From contig NZ_CP107989.1 of NCBI RefSeq assembly GCF_041435015.1, positions 5,642,001-5,706,000 on the forward strand: 64,000 nt of DNA. Reading direction: 5' to 3'. This document shows, one piece after another, positions 7,912 through 16,774 of the stretch. Position 1 is the stretch's first letter. Each line of letters opens with the position of its first letter. Both the position numbers and the translations under genes were made by a program. The notes beneath the pieces are model-generated. The model had not been told where the DNA came from. It worked only from the letters and a program-made list of their open reading frames with translations, and did no database searches. The DNA is from Streptomyces canus. GTDB taxonomy: Bacteria; Actinomycetota; Actinomycetes; Streptomycetales; Streptomycetaceae.

Positions 7912-10308
7912 CTAAGCGGGAACGCGGCGGTCCACCCACCTCCACAGGAGTTCCAGGGTGGCCGCCGCCACCACCGAGATGCCGACCGCGATCCACGGCA
8001 TCGTCACCCCCACCAGCTTCAGCGCGAAGAAGTCCTGGAGCCACGGCACCGCCAGGACCGCGACGAACGCGAGGCCCATCGCCGCGACCAGCGCGAGACG
8101 CCACCAGGTGTACGGGCGGGCGATGATCGCCAGCACCCACATCGAGATCAGGAACAGGGTCAGGGTCGCCGCGCTCGTCTCCGCGTCCAACGCGCCGGTG
8201 CCCGTGTAGTGGTGACGGGCGAGCAGATACGTCACGAAGGTCGCGACCGCCGCCACCACACCGCCCGGGACCGAGTACCGCATCACCCGGCGCACGAAGT
8301 GCGGTCGCGCGCGTTCCTTGTTGGGCGCGAGGGCCAGGAAGAAGGCCGGGATGCCGATCGTCAGCGTCGAGAGCATGGTCAAGTGTCGTGGCAGGAAGGG
8401 GTATTCGACCTGCCAGCACACCACGAAGACCGCCAGCAGCACCGAGTACACGGTCTTCACCAGAAACAGCGTCGCGACCCGGGTGATGTTGCCGATGACC
8501 CGTCGCCCCTCGGCGACGACGGACGGCAGCGTCGCGAAACTGTTGTCGAGCAGCACGATCTGCGCGACCGCCCGCGTGGCCTCCGACCCGGAGCCCATCG
8601 CCACCCCGATGTCGGCGTCCTTCAGGGCGAGCACGTCGTTCACCCCGTCACCGGTCATCGCGACCGTGTGGCCACGCGACTGCAACGCCCCCACCATGTC
8701 CCGCTTCTGCTGCGGGGTGACCCGACCGAACACCGTGCCCTCGTCGAGCTTCTTCGCCATCCCGTCCCGGTCGGCGGGCAGCTGACGTGCGTCGACCACG
8801 GAGCCGTTCAGCCCGAGCTTGGCCGCCACCGCCCCGACCGAGACCGCGTTGTCACCGGAGATGACCTTGGCGCGGACGTCCTGGTCGGCGAAGTACCGCA
8901 AGGTGTCGGCCGCGTCGGGCCGCAGCCGCTGTTCCAGGACGACGAGGGCGGTCGGCCGCGCTCCCCGGGCGACCTCGGGATCGTCGAGGTCGCGGGAGGC
9001 CCGGGCCAGCAGCAGCACGCGCAGTCCCTGTTCGTTGAGCCGCCCGGTGTCGGCCAGGGCGGGGTCGCCGGGCGCCAGGAGCACGTCCGGCGCCCCCAGC
9101 AGCCACGTACTGGACTCGCCGTCGCCCTCGCTGAAGGAGGCCCCGCTGTACTTGCGGGCGGAGGAGAAGGGGAGCGACTCGGTGCAGCGCCACTCCTCGG
9201 CGTCCGGGTAGGCGTCGATGATCGCCTGGAGGGAGGCGTTCGGCCGCGGGTCCGACTCACCGAGGGCGCCCAGGACCTTTCGTACGTACGACTCGTCGGC
9301 GCCCCGCAGCGGCCTGAGCTCGGTGACGTCCATGCCGCCCTCGGTGAGGGTGCCGGTCTTGTCGAGGCAGACCGTGTCGATGCGGGCGAGACCCTCGATG
9401 GCCGGGAGTTCCTGGACGAGCGCCTGTTTCCGGCCGAGCCGGATGACGCCGATGGCGAAGGCGACCGAGGTCAGCAGGACCAGCCCCTCCGGGACCATCG
9501 GCACGATCCCGCCGACCGTCCGGGCGAGGGAGTCCTTGAGGTCGTTGTCCTTCACGAAGAGCTGGCTGATGACCAGGCCGATCGCGGTCGGGACCATCAT
9601 CCACGTCACGTACTTGAGGATCGTGGAGATGCCCGAGCGCAGTTCGGAGTGGACCAGGGTGAACCGGGAGGCCTCCTCGGCGAGCTGGGCGGCGTAGGCC
9701 TCGCGGCCGACCTTGGTCGCCTCGAAGGCGCCGCCGCCGGCGACCACGAAGCTCCCGGACATCACCTGGTCGCCGGGCCGCTTCACCACCGGGTCGGCCT
9801 CGCCGGTCAGCAGTGACTCGTCGATCTCCAGACCGTCGGCCTCGACGACCACCCCGTCGACCACGGCCTTGTCGCCGGGCCCGATCTCGATGAGGTCGTC
9901 GAGGACGATCTCCGAGGTGCTGACCTGGGACGCGGTCCCGTCCCGCCGTACGGTCGGCCGGGCCTCGCCGATCACCGCGAGCGAGTCGAGGGTCTTCTTC
10001 GCCCGCCACTCCTGGATGATGCCGATCCCGGTGTTGGCGAGGATCACGTACCCGAACAGGCTGTCCTGGAACGGCGCGACGAACAGCATGACCAGCCAGA
10101 GCACACCGATGATCGCGTTGAACCGGGTGAAGACGTTCGCCCGGACGATCTCCGCCAGGCTCCGGCTGCTGCGCACCGGCACGTCGTTGACCTGTCCGCG
10201 CGTCACCCGCTCGGCGACCTCGGCCGCGGTGAGTCCGCCCGCCGCCGGTGCCCGGAGCCTCGTGGGGTGCACAGGGTCGAGTTCGGCGCCCGCGTCGGTG
10301 TGCGTCAT
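7912..10308 (-). CDS. ctpE: P-type cation-transporting ATPase, CtpE-like
   Basis: A 798-residue P-type ATPase in the cytoplasmic membrane. Visible motifs are the actuator TGE (residues 168-170), the membrane motif PEGL (273-276), the phosphorylation site DKTGTLTEG (Asp316) and the hinge GDGVND followed by ALKDADIG. The cytoplasmic loops and about eight to ten membrane segments are complete. The PEGL motif and the overall pattern match actinobacterial CtpE, described in mycobacteria as a calcium uptake pump. There is no N-terminal metal-binding CXXC domain, which argues against copper or zinc export. Calcium specificity is inferred from family resemblance. The gene stands alone. Confidence 0.8.
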   Translation of the reverse strand: MTHTDAGAELDPVHPTRLRAPAAGGLTAAEVAERVTRGQVNDVPVRSSRSLAEIVRANVFTRFNAIIGVLWLVMLFVAPFQDSLFGYVILANTGIGIIQEWRAKKTLDSLAVIGEARPTVRRDGTASQVSTSEIVLDDLIEIGPGDKAVVDGVVVEADGLEIDESLLTGEADPVVKRPGDQVMSGSFVVAGGGAFEATKVGREAYAAQLAEEASRFTLVHSELRSGISTILKYVTWMMVPTAIGLVISQLFVKDNDLKDSLARTVGGIVPMVPEGLVLLTSVAFAIGVIRLGRKQALVQELPAIEGLARIDTVCLDKTGTLTEGGMDVTELRPLRGADESYVRKVLGALGESDPRPNASLQAIIDAYPDAEEWRCTESLPFSSARKYSGASFSEGDGESSTWLLGAPDVLLAPGDPALADTGRLNEQGLRVLLLARASRDLDDPEVARGARPTALVVLEQRLRPDAADTLRYFADQDVRAKVISGDNAVSVGAVAAKLGLNGSVVDARQLPADRDGMAKKLDEGTVFGRVTPQQKRDMVGALQSRGHTVAMTGDGVNDVLALKDADIGVAMGSGSEATRAVAQIVLLDNSFATLPSVVAEGRRVIGNITRVATLFLVKTVYSVLLAVFVVCWQVEYPFLPRHLTMLSTLTIGIPAFFLALAPNKERARPHFVRRVMRYSVPGGVVAAVATFVTYLLARHHYTGTGALDAETSAATLTLFLISMWVLAIIARPYTWWRLALVAAMGLAFVAVLAVPWLQDFFALKLVGVTMPWIAVGISVVAAATLELLWRWVDRRVPA

Positions 10309-10420
10309 GCATTCGACGGTACGTGCGGTTTTGCGGCTTCACCCGCCGAGTGACCGGAAGTTCCGACCTGGGGAGGAGACGGGAACGGGCGAGTGATGCC
10401 GTGGGACTAGGGGACGCTCG

Positions 10421-10705
10421 TCACTCGGCAGCAGGGGTGGCGGCGGAGTCGGTGGTGGCCGCCTTCCTGATCGCCGCGTCCCGCTTCCGCACGTACCAGG
10501 TGCCGTACAGCCCGAGCACGCCCCCGGCCAGGCAGGTCCACAGCCACCAGGTGTGGTCGTGGTCCGCGAACCAGCCGTAGAAGGGAAGCTGCACGAGGAA
10601 GAGCACGAACCAGAGGATCGTGCCACCGGTGACGGTGGCGACGACGGGCCCTTCCAGGGGCTCCGGCGCCTCGTGCTTGATGGGTCCCGAAAAAAAACCG
10701 GCCAT
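10421..10705 (-). CDS. DUF2530-like small membrane protein
   Basis: A 94-residue protein with two hydrophobic segments at about residues 24-44 (VTGGTILWFVLFLVQLPFY) and 53-70 (WWLWTCLAGGVLGLYGTWYV), followed by a charged tail. The size and layout match DUF2530 proteins, which commonly lie beside purine permease genes in streptomycetes. It is divergent from the NCS2 permease, so the two share the 112-base region 10706-10817. Function unknown. Confidence 0.75.
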   Translation of the reverse strand: MAGFFSGPIKHEAPEPLEGPVVATVTGGTILWFVLFLVQLPFYGWFADHDHTWWLWTCLAGGVLGLYGTWYVRKRDAAIRKAATTDSAATPAAE

Positions 10706-10817
10706 GGGGACAGCTTACGAGGCGATCACATCTACGCGCGGAGATGGTCATGGTCGACGTTATACGTTCATACTGAAACAGTTTCTCTCTGTCCACATCT
10801 GCTCGTAGGAACATCCA

Positions 10818-12212
10818 ATGCCGACCGCCCTCGACCGCTACTTCAAGATCTCCGAGAGGGGCAGCAGTCTGCCCCGGGAGATCCGGGGCGGCTTCGCCAC
10901 GTTCTTCGCGATGGCCTACATCATCGTGCTGAACCCGATCATCCTCGGCAGCGCCAAGGACATGTACGGCCACCAGCTGGACAACGGCCAGCTGGTCACC
11001 GCGACCGCCCTGACCGCGGCCTTCACCACGCTCCTCATGGGCGTGGTCGGCAACGTCCCGATCGCGCTGGCCGCGGGGCTCGGTGTGAACTCGGTCGTCG
11101 CGCTCCAGCTCGCGCCCCGGATGTCCTGGCCGGACGCGATGGGCATGGTGGTCCTGGCGGGCTTCATCGTGATGCTGCTGGTCGCCACCGGTCTGCGCGA
11201 GCGCGTGATGAACGCGGTGCCCTTCGGGCTGCGCAAGGCGATCTCCATCGGTATCGGCCTGTTCATCATGCTGATCGGGCTCGTGGACTCCGGTTTCGTC
11301 TCCCGCATCCCGGACATCGCCCGTACCACCGTCCCGCTCCAGCTCGGCGCCGACGGCCACCTCAACGGCTGGCCGGTCCTGGTGTTCATCCTGGGCGCCC
11401 TGCTGACCCTCGCGCTCATCGTCCGCAAGGTCTCCGGCGCGATCCTGATCTCGATCGTCACGATGACCGTCGTATCGATGATCATCGAGGCCGTCGCCAA
11501 GGTCCCGTCCTGGGGGCTCACGGTCCCGAAATGGCCCGGCAACCCGGTCGCCACCCCGGACTTCGGTCTGATCGGCAAGGTCAGCCTCTTCGGCGGCTTC
11601 GACAAGGTCGGCGTGCTGACCGGCATCCTCTTCGTCTTCACGGTCCTGCTGTCGTGCTTCTTCGACGCGATGGGCACGATCATGGGCGTCTCCGACGAGG
11701 CCAAGCTCACCGACGCCCAGGGTCAGATGCCCGGCATCAACAAGGTGCTCTTCGTGGACGGCCTCGCGGTCGCCGCGGGCGGCGCGAGCTCGTCGTCGGC
11801 GACGACGGCCTTTGTGGAGTCGACGGCGGGAGTCGGCGAGGGTGCGCGCACCGGTGTCGCCAACATCGTCACCGGCGGTCTCTTCACCCTTGCGCTGTTC
11901 CTCACGCCGGTCGCGACGATGGTCCCGTCCCAGGCGGCGACCCCGGCCCTGCTGGCGGTCGGCTTCCTGATTCTGGCGGGGAACGTCAAGGACATCGACT
12001 GGGCCGACTACACGATCGCCATCCCGGCCTTCATCACCATGGTGATGATGCCCTTCACCTACTCGATCACCAACGGCATCGGCATGGGCTTCATCACCTT
12101 CGTGGTGCTGCGGCTGGCGGCCGGACGGGGCCGGGAGGTTCCGGTGCCGATGTACGTCGTCGCGGCGGTGTTCGGCTTCTACTACCTGATGCCGGCGCTG
12201 GGCCTGACGTGA
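10818..12212 (+). CDS. NCS2 family purine permease (AzgA-like)
   Basis: A 464-residue, highly hydrophobic protein of the AzgA branch of NCS2 transporters. It has the N-terminal signature REIRGGFATFFAMAYIIVLNP, the GLGVNSVVALQL segment and a G-rich SSSSATTAFVESTAGVGEG region, all typical of adenine/guanine/hypoxanthine proton symporters. About 12 to 14 membrane spans are expected. It would import purine bases for salvage. The length is normal for the family, and the ATG at 10818 directly precedes the conserved N-terminus. The exact base preference cannot be read. Confidence 0.88.
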   Translation: MPTALDRYFKISERGSSLPREIRGGFATFFAMAYIIVLNPIILGSAKDMYGHQLDNGQLVTATALTAAFTTLLMGVVGNVPIALAAGLGVNSVVALQLAPRMSWPDAMGMVVLAGFIVMLLVATGLRERVMNAVPFGLRKAISIGIGLFIMLIGLVDSGFVSRIPDIARTTVPLQLGADGHLNGWPVLVFILGALLTLALIVRKVSGAILISIVTMTVVSMIIEAVAKVPSWGLTVPKWPGNPVATPDFGLIGKVSLFGGFDKVGVLTGILFVFTVLLSCFFDAMGTIMGVSDEAKLTDAQGQMPGINKVLFVDGLAVAAGGASSSSATTAFVESTAGVGEGARTGVANIVTGGLFTLALFLTPVATMVPSQAATPALLAVGFLILAGNVKDIDWADYTIAIPAFITMVMMPFTYSITNGIGMGFITFVVLRLAAGRGREVPVPMYVVAAVFGFYYLMPALGLT

Positions 12213-12219
12213 CCCGCTC

Positions 12220-12402
12220 TCACGTGACCCCGTAGAACTTCTCGGTCTCGTCGACGGCGGTCTGGAACCGCTCGTCGAAGTCGTCCCGGATGAGCGTTCG
12301 GATCACATAGTCCTGGACGCTCATCCCCCTTTTGGCCGCATGGTCGCGGAGCCGCTCGAGCAGCTCCCCGTCTATCCGCAGGCTGAGCACGCTGGTCCCC
12401 AT
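12220..12402 (-). CDS. Ribbon-helix-helix DNA-binding protein
   Basis: A 60-residue protein beginning with SVLSLRIDGELLERLRDHAAKRG followed by a second helix with SVQDYVIRTLI, the ribbon-helix-helix (CopG/Arc-like) pattern. It is short enough to be an antitoxin-like regulator, but no toxin gene is adjacent. It converges on the purine permease with a gap of only 7 bases between stops. Good streptomycete codon use supports a real gene. The target is unknown. Confidence 0.65.
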   Translation of the reverse strand: MGTSVLSLRIDGELLERLRDHAAKRGMSVQDYVIRTLIRDDFDERFQTAVDETEKFYGVT

Positions 12403-12522
12403 GAGGACGAGGGTCGCCGCCCACGCCGAGCGGCGTTCACATTCCGCCGCCGACTCACTCGTATGGGTGAAGATCGGGTTTCAGTGGCCGGGGTCACGGG
12501 AATCCCCGTGCGCGCGAGCTTG

Positions 12523-12550
12523 TTTAGCGAGGGTAATGAGTTACGCTAAA
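12523..12550. promoter_or_regulatory. Candidate MarR operator
   Basis: A perfect inverted repeat, TTTAGCG (12523-12529) and CGCTAAA (12544-12550), separated by 14 bases. It lies just before the MarR start at 12554, and MarR repressors usually bind such symmetrical sites to control themselves and the neighbouring exporter. The symmetry is seen directly; the binding is inferred. Confidence 0.55.
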
Positions 12551-12553
12551 GAG

Positions 12554-12991
12554 ATGCCGGACCTTACCCATGGCGACGACGTTGCCGCCGTGAACTCCCT
12601 GCGATCAGCCGTGATGCGACTGTCCCGTCGGCTCAAGCACCAGCGGGTCGACGAGTCGCTCAGCCCCACCGAGATGTCGGTGCTGGGCACCCTCTCCCTC
12701 TGCGGCAAGGCCACCCCGGGCGAGCTCGCCCGCAAGGAGCACGTCCAGCCGCCGTCGATGACCCGCATCGTGGCGCTGCTGGAGGCCAAGGGACTCGTCC
12801 GGCTGGAGCCGCACCCCGAGGACCGGCGCCAGAAGGTCGTCACGAAGACCGAGCAGGCCGAGGCCATGCTCGCGGAGAGCCGCGCCAAGCGGAACGCCTT
12901 CCTGGCCACCCTGGTCGACAGCCTCGACGAGGACGAGTGGGCGAAACTGCGCGAAGCCGCCCCCGTGCTGGAGAAACTCGCACACCTGTAA
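12554..12991 (+). CDS. MarR family transcriptional regulator
   Basis: A 145-residue winged-helix regulator. The DNA-binding part spans about residues 35-100, with ELARKEHVQPPSMTRIVALLEAKGLV as the recognition region and HPEDRRQKVV as the wing. It sits 25 bases before an MFS exporter gene in the same direction, the classic arrangement for a ligand-responsive repressor of drug or metabolite efflux. The start at 12554 follows the common family N-terminus (MPDLTHGDD); an in-frame ATG at 12536 lies inside the operator-like repeat. The ligand is unknown. Confidence 0.88.
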   Translation: MPDLTHGDDVAAVNSLRSAVMRLSRRLKHQRVDESLSPTEMSVLGTLSLCGKATPGELARKEHVQPPSMTRIVALLEAKGLVRLEPHPEDRRQKVVTKTEQAEAMLAESRAKRNAFLATLVDSLDEDEWAKLREAAPVLEKLAHL

Positions 12992-13016
12992 GCCACAAAG
13001 AGGAGGCGAACGCACT

Positions 13017-14357
13017 TTGAGTACGGGACCCGGAGCACACTCCGCCCCCGCACCGACCACCCACGACCCCCGCAAGTCCTCGATGTTCAGCTCGCTGACG
13101 GTCAGGAACTACCGCCTGTTCTTCGTCGGTCAGGTCGTCTCCAACATCGGCACCTGGATGCAGCGCATCGCCCAGGACTGGCTGGTGCTCAGCCTCACCG
13201 GCTCCGCCACCGCCGTCGGCGTGACGACGGCCCTGCAGTTCCTGCCGATGCTGCTCTTCGGCCTCTACGGCGGTGTCCTCGTCGACCGGCTGCCCAAGCG
13301 CCGCGCGCTGCTGTTCACGCAGTCCGCGATGGGCGCCACCGGTGTCGTGCTCGCCGCCCTCACCCTGACCGGCCACGTCCAGGTCTGGCACGTCTACCTC
13401 GCCGCCTTCGTGGTGGGTCTCGCGACCGTCGTCGACAACCCGGCCCGCCAGTCCTTCGTCTCCGAGATGGTCGGACCGGACCAGCTGCAGAACGCGGTCA
13501 GCCTGAACTCCGCGAACTTCCAGTCGGCCCGTCTGGTCGGCCCCGCGGTCGCGGGTGTCATGATCACCGGCGTGGGCACCGGCTGGGCGTTCCTCGCCAA
13601 CGGCCTGTCCTTCGTCGCCCCGCTCATCGGCCTGATGATGATGCGGGCGCGTGAGCTGTACGTCGTCGAGCGGGCCCCGCGGGCCAAGGGACAGCTGCGG
13701 GAGGGCCTGCAGTACGTGGCCGGCCGCCCCGAGCTGATCTGGACCATCGTCCTGGCCGGGTTCGTCTCCACCTTCGGCTTCAACTTCCCCGTCTTCCTGT
13801 CCGCCTTCGCCGACGACGTCTTCCACGCGGGCGCCGGCTCCTACAGCCTCTTCAACACGCTGATGGCCGTCGGCTCCCTCGCCGGCGCCCTGCTCGCGGC
13901 CCGGCGCGGCACCGCCCGGATGCGAGTGCTGCTGGCGGGCGCGGTGGCCTTCGGGGCGCTGGAGATCGTGGCCGCGATCGCCCCCTCGCTGTGGCTGTTC
14001 GCCCTGCTCATGGTCCCGATCGGGATGTTCGGCATGACGGTCAACGTCACCGCCAACAGCAGCATCCAGATGAGCACCGACCCGGCCATGCGGGGCCGTG
14101 TGATGGCCCTGTACATGATGGTGTTCATGGGCGGAGCGCCGGTGGGCGCGCCGATCGCCGGCTGGGTCACCGACGCGTACGGCGTCCGCGCCGGCCTCGC
14201 GTCGGGCGGCGCGATCGCCGCGGCGGCGGCCGTCACGATCGCCCTGGTCCTGGCCAGGGTCGGCAACCTGCGCCTGTCGGTGGGCTGGAACCACGGTCAC
14301 CCGCACGTCCGGTTCGTGCCGCGCGAGGCCCAGGAGCAGCTGGCCGCGGCGGCCTGA
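13017..14357 (+). CDS. MFS exporter (enterobactin-exporter-like MFS_3)
   Basis: A 446-residue transporter with about 12 membrane segments. The first span is preceded by MFSSLTVRNYRLFFVGQVVS and contains NIGTWMQRIAQDWLVLSLTGSA, a pattern of the MFS_3 (EntS-like) drug/siderophore exporter group. The loop motif DRLPKRR follows span two. The start is TTG at 13017, with AGGAGG at 13001-13006 ten bases upstream; a downstream ATG at the MFSSL position would lose the SD sequence. It lies directly behind the MarR gene, so efflux is probably induced by a compound sensed by that regulator. Confidence 0.85.
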   Translation: MSTGPGAHSAPAPTTHDPRKSSMFSSLTVRNYRLFFVGQVVSNIGTWMQRIAQDWLVLSLTGSATAVGVTTALQFLPMLLFGLYGGVLVDRLPKRRALLFTQSAMGATGVVLAALTLTGHVQVWHVYLAAFVVGLATVVDNPARQSFVSEMVGPDQLQNAVSLNSANFQSARLVGPAVAGVMITGVGTGWAFLANGLSFVAPLIGLMMMRARELYVVERAPRAKGQLREGLQYVAGRPELIWTIVLAGFVSTFGFNFPVFLSAFADDVFHAGAGSYSLFNTLMAVGSLAGALLAARRGTARMRVLLAGAVAFGALEIVAAIAPSLWLFALLMVPIGMFGMTVNVTANSSIQMSTDPAMRGRVMALYMMVFMGGAPVGAPIAGWVTDAYGVRAGLASGGAIAAAAAVTIALVLARVGNLRLSVGWNHGHPHVRFVPREAQEQLAAAA

Positions 14358-14360
14358 GCT

Positions 14361-14891
14361 TTACGGCAGCACCCGCATGGCCAGTACCTGACCCGGCCAG
14401 TCGTTGTTCGCCCCGGCGGTGTACGTCTCCGTCGGGGCGAAGCCGTTGGCCTCGTAGTAGGCGACCAGCTTGCGGTCGTCGCCCGCGTAGCAGTCCACCC
14501 GCAGCAGGGCGACGCCCGCGCGCCGGGTCTCCTCGGCGGCGTGCGCGAGGAGGGCGCTGCCCACGCCGTGGCCCTTGAAGCGGCGGTCCGAGGCGAGCCA
14601 GTGGATGTACCGCTCGGGCTCACCGGGCGGCGGGAGATGTGCCAGATAGGCGCCGGGCGCGTCGGTGATCGTGAGGGTCGCGGCCGGGACGCCGTCGGCC
14701 TCGGCGATGAACACGCTGCCCTCGTCGATGTACCGGGCGACGGACTCCACGGTCCTGGGGCTCCCGGACAGCGGCTCGGTCCCCCACTGACCGGGACGCC
14801 CCTGCGCGACCAGCCACTCCACGCAGCTGTCGAGCATGCCGAGGATCACGGGTATGTCGTCGGGTCCGCCGTCCCTGATGCTGATCTCCAT
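14361..14891 (-). CDS. GNAT family N-acetyltransferase
   Basis: A 176-residue acetyltransferase. The acetyl-CoA binding motif is near residues 105-125 (RRFKGHGVGSALLAHAAEE), followed by the family's closing YYEANGFAPTE. The N-terminal part (RDGGPDDIPVILGMLDSCVEWLV) is typical of the group. The substrate is not evident. It converges on the MFS gene with 3 bases between stops and diverges from the ThpR gene. Confidence 0.82.
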   Translation of the reverse strand: MEISIRDGGPDDIPVILGMLDSCVEWLVAQGRPGQWGTEPLSGSPRTVESVARYIDEGSVFIAEADGVPAATLTITDAPGAYLAHLPPPGEPERYIHWLASDRRFKGHGVGSALLAHAAEETRRAGVALLRVDCYAGDDRKLVAYYEANGFAPTETYTAGANNDWPGQVLAMRVLP

Positions 14892-14917
14892 GCCCTCATG
14901 GTGACAGGCTGATTGCC

Positions 14918-15490
14918 ATGAGACTCTTCGCCGCGGTGCTGCCTCCGCAGGACGTGTCCGACGAACTCGCGCTGAAGGTCGCTGAGTTGAGGCGGCTCCC
15001 CGGAGCGTCCGAGCTGCGCTGGACCGGCGTCCCCGGGTGGCACTTCACCCTGGCCTTCTACGGCGAGGTCGACGAAGCCGTCGTCCCCGAACTGTCGGCG
15101 CGGCTGGAGCGGGCGGCTCGGCGGACCCCGTGTTTCCCCCTGGCCCTGCGCGGGGGCGGGCAGTTCGGGCACGGGCGGGCACTGTGGACGGGGGCCTCCG
15201 GCGATCTGCCGGTGCTGCGGCTGCTGGCCGAGCGGGCGGAGGCGGCGGCGCGGAAGGCGGGGGTGGAGACGGGGGAGCACCGGCGGTACAAGGCGCATCT
15301 GACCGTGGCTCGCAGTCGGGAGGCGGTGGATGTACGGCCGTATCTCTCGGTTCTGGACGGATTCACGAGCCGCACCTGGACCGTCGACGAGCTGGCGCTG
15401 GTGCGGAGCAACCTTCCGCAGTCCGGAGTGCCGGGCGAGCAGCCCCGCTATGAGGTGGTCGGCCGCTGGGCGCTGAGCGCGGCCGGTTAG
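14918..15490 (+). CDS. thpR: RNA 2',3'-cyclic phosphodiesterase
   Basis: A 190-residue member of the 2H phosphoesterase family (LigT/ThpR). Both catalytic HXTX motifs are present: HFTL near residue 48 and HLTV near residue 128. These enzymes open 2',3'-cyclic phosphates on RNA ends in the cytoplasm. The N-terminus MRLFAAVLPP is typical. The gene is divergent from the GNAT gene across 26 bases and is followed closely by a tiny membrane-peptide ORF and a strong hairpin. Confidence 0.85.
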   Translation: MRLFAAVLPPQDVSDELALKVAELRRLPGASELRWTGVPGWHFTLAFYGEVDEAVVPELSARLERAARRTPCFPLALRGGGQFGHGRALWTGASGDLPVLRLLAERAEAAARKAGVETGEHRRYKAHLTVARSREAVDVRPYLSVLDGFTSRTWTVDELALVRSNLPQSGVPGEQPRYEVVGRWALSAAG

Positions 15491-15499
15491 GCTCGATGC

Positions 15500-15589
15500 G
15501 TGGACCCGAAGACCCGGAACCGGATCATGGCCGGTGTACTTGTGATGATGTTCGTCGTTGTGGCGTTGGCCGCCGCGCTCGGCAGGTAG
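15500..15589 (+). CDS. Tiny predicted membrane peptide
   Basis: A GTG-started frame of 29 codons reading MDPKTRNRIM followed by an almost uninterrupted hydrophobic stretch (AGVLVMMFVVVALAAALG) and a final arginine. It lies 9 bases after thpR in the same direction and just before the terminator, so it is probably co-transcribed. The composition, one membrane helix with a charged N-terminus, suggests a genuine small membrane protein, but the length makes this uncertain. Confidence 0.45.
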   Translation: MDPKTRNRIMAGVLVMMFVVVALAAALGR

Positions 15590-15610
15590 GGGACTGCGGC
15601 CGGTCGCGCC

Positions 15611-15645
15611 CGCGGGGCGGAGCCCCATATCGACTCCGCCCCGCG
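15611..15645. terminator. Strong 12-bp hairpin between convergent genes
   Basis: Perfect arms at 15611-15622 and 15634-15645 (CGCGGGGCGGAG and its complement) around an 11-base loop. It follows thpR and the small peptide gene, and lies just beyond the end of the convergent aldo/keto reductase, so it can serve both directions. Confidence 0.7.
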
Positions 15646-15657
15646 CCTGAAGGGGCG

Positions 15658-16650
15658 CTACCAGGCGAAGGCCTCCGGAGACGGGCCCGGGCCCGGGAAG
15701 ATCTCGTCCAGGCCCGCCAGGACCTCCTCGCTCAGCTCCAGCTCCACCGCGCGGATCGCCGACTCCAGCTGCTGCGCCGTGCGCGGGCCGACGATCGGCC
15801 CCGTCACGCCGGGGCGGGTCAGCAGCCACGCCAGGGCCGCTTCCCCGGGCTCCAGGCCGTGCTTCTCCAGCAGGTCCTCGTACGACTGGAGGCGCGCACG
15901 GGCGGCCGGGTCGGCGAGGGTGTCGGCGGCGCGGCCGGAGGCGCGGCGGCCGCCCTCGGCCTCCTTCTTGATGACACCGCCGAGCAGGCCGCCGTGCAGC
16001 GGCGACCAGGGGATGACACCGAGGCCGTACTCCTGCGCGGCCGGGATGACCTCCATCTCGGCGCGGCGTTCGTAGAGGTTGTACAGGCACTGCTCGCTGA
16101 CCAGACCGATGGTGCCGCCCCGCCGGGCGGCGATCTCGTTGGCCTGCGCGATCTTGTAGCCGGGGAAGTTGGAGGACCCGACGTACAGGATCTTGCCCTG
16201 CTGGACCAGGGTGTCGATCGCCTGCCAGATCTCCTCGAAGCCAGTGGCGCGGTCGACGTGGTGGAACTGGTAGATGTCGATGTGGTCCGTCTGGAGCCGC
16301 TTGAGCGAGGCGTCGACGGCGCGGCGGATGTTCAGCGCCGACAGCTTGTCGTGGTTCGGCCAGGCCTCCCCGTCCGCGGCCATGTTGCCGTAGACCTTGG
16401 TGGCGAGGATGACCTTGTCGCGGTGGGCGGCGCTCTTCGCGAACCAGCTGCCGATGATCTCTTCGGTACGGCCCTTGTTCTCGCCCCAGCCGTACACGTT
16501 GGCGGTGTCGAAGTAGTTGATTCCCGCGTCGAGAGCCGAGTCCATGATCGCGTGGGAGTCGGTCTCGTCGGTCTGCGGGCCGAAGTTCATGGTGCCGAGG
16601 ACGAGTCGGCTGACCTTGAGTCCGGTGCGTCCGAGCTGCGTGTACTTCAT
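15658..16650 (-). CDS. Aldo/keto reductase
   Basis: A 330-residue NADPH-dependent oxidoreductase of the AKR superfamily. The fold markers are GRTGLKVSRLVLGTMNFG at the start, the catalytic Asp and Tyr in FDTANVYGWGENKG (near residues 48-60), the Lys in KVILATKVYG and the His in IYQFHHVD. The full length is present. The likely role is reduction of aldehydes or ketones in the cytoplasm. It is monocistronic and divergent from the amidase gene. The substrate cannot be predicted. Confidence 0.88.
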   Translation of the reverse strand: MKYTQLGRTGLKVSRLVLGTMNFGPQTDETDSHAIMDSALDAGINYFDTANVYGWGENKGRTEEIIGSWFAKSAAHRDKVILATKVYGNMAADGEAWPNHDKLSALNIRRAVDASLKRLQTDHIDIYQFHHVDRATGFEEIWQAIDTLVQQGKILYVGSSNFPGYKIAQANEIAARRGGTIGLVSEQCLYNLYERRAEMEVIPAAQEYGLGVIPWSPLHGGLLGGVIKKEAEGGRRASGRAADTLADPAARARLQSYEDLLEKHGLEPGEAALAWLLTRPGVTGPIVGPRTAQQLESAIRAVELELSEEVLAGLDEIFPGPGPSPEAFAW

Positions 16651-16774
16651 GACTCCTCAGCCAACGCCTTCGAGTGCGCTCAAGGCAAGCACCTGCTTCG
16701 GGGGGATTGCTCCCCTGCCGAATCGGGGGACAGCCGGAGGGAGTTGAGGCGGTTTCGTCTCTAGCGTGCCGTGC

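Noticed and set aside
15496-16764. Long open frame opposite the aldo/keto reductase
   Set aside because: Composition is that of an antisense shadow, with no motif and no start signal; the reductase on the other strand is complete.
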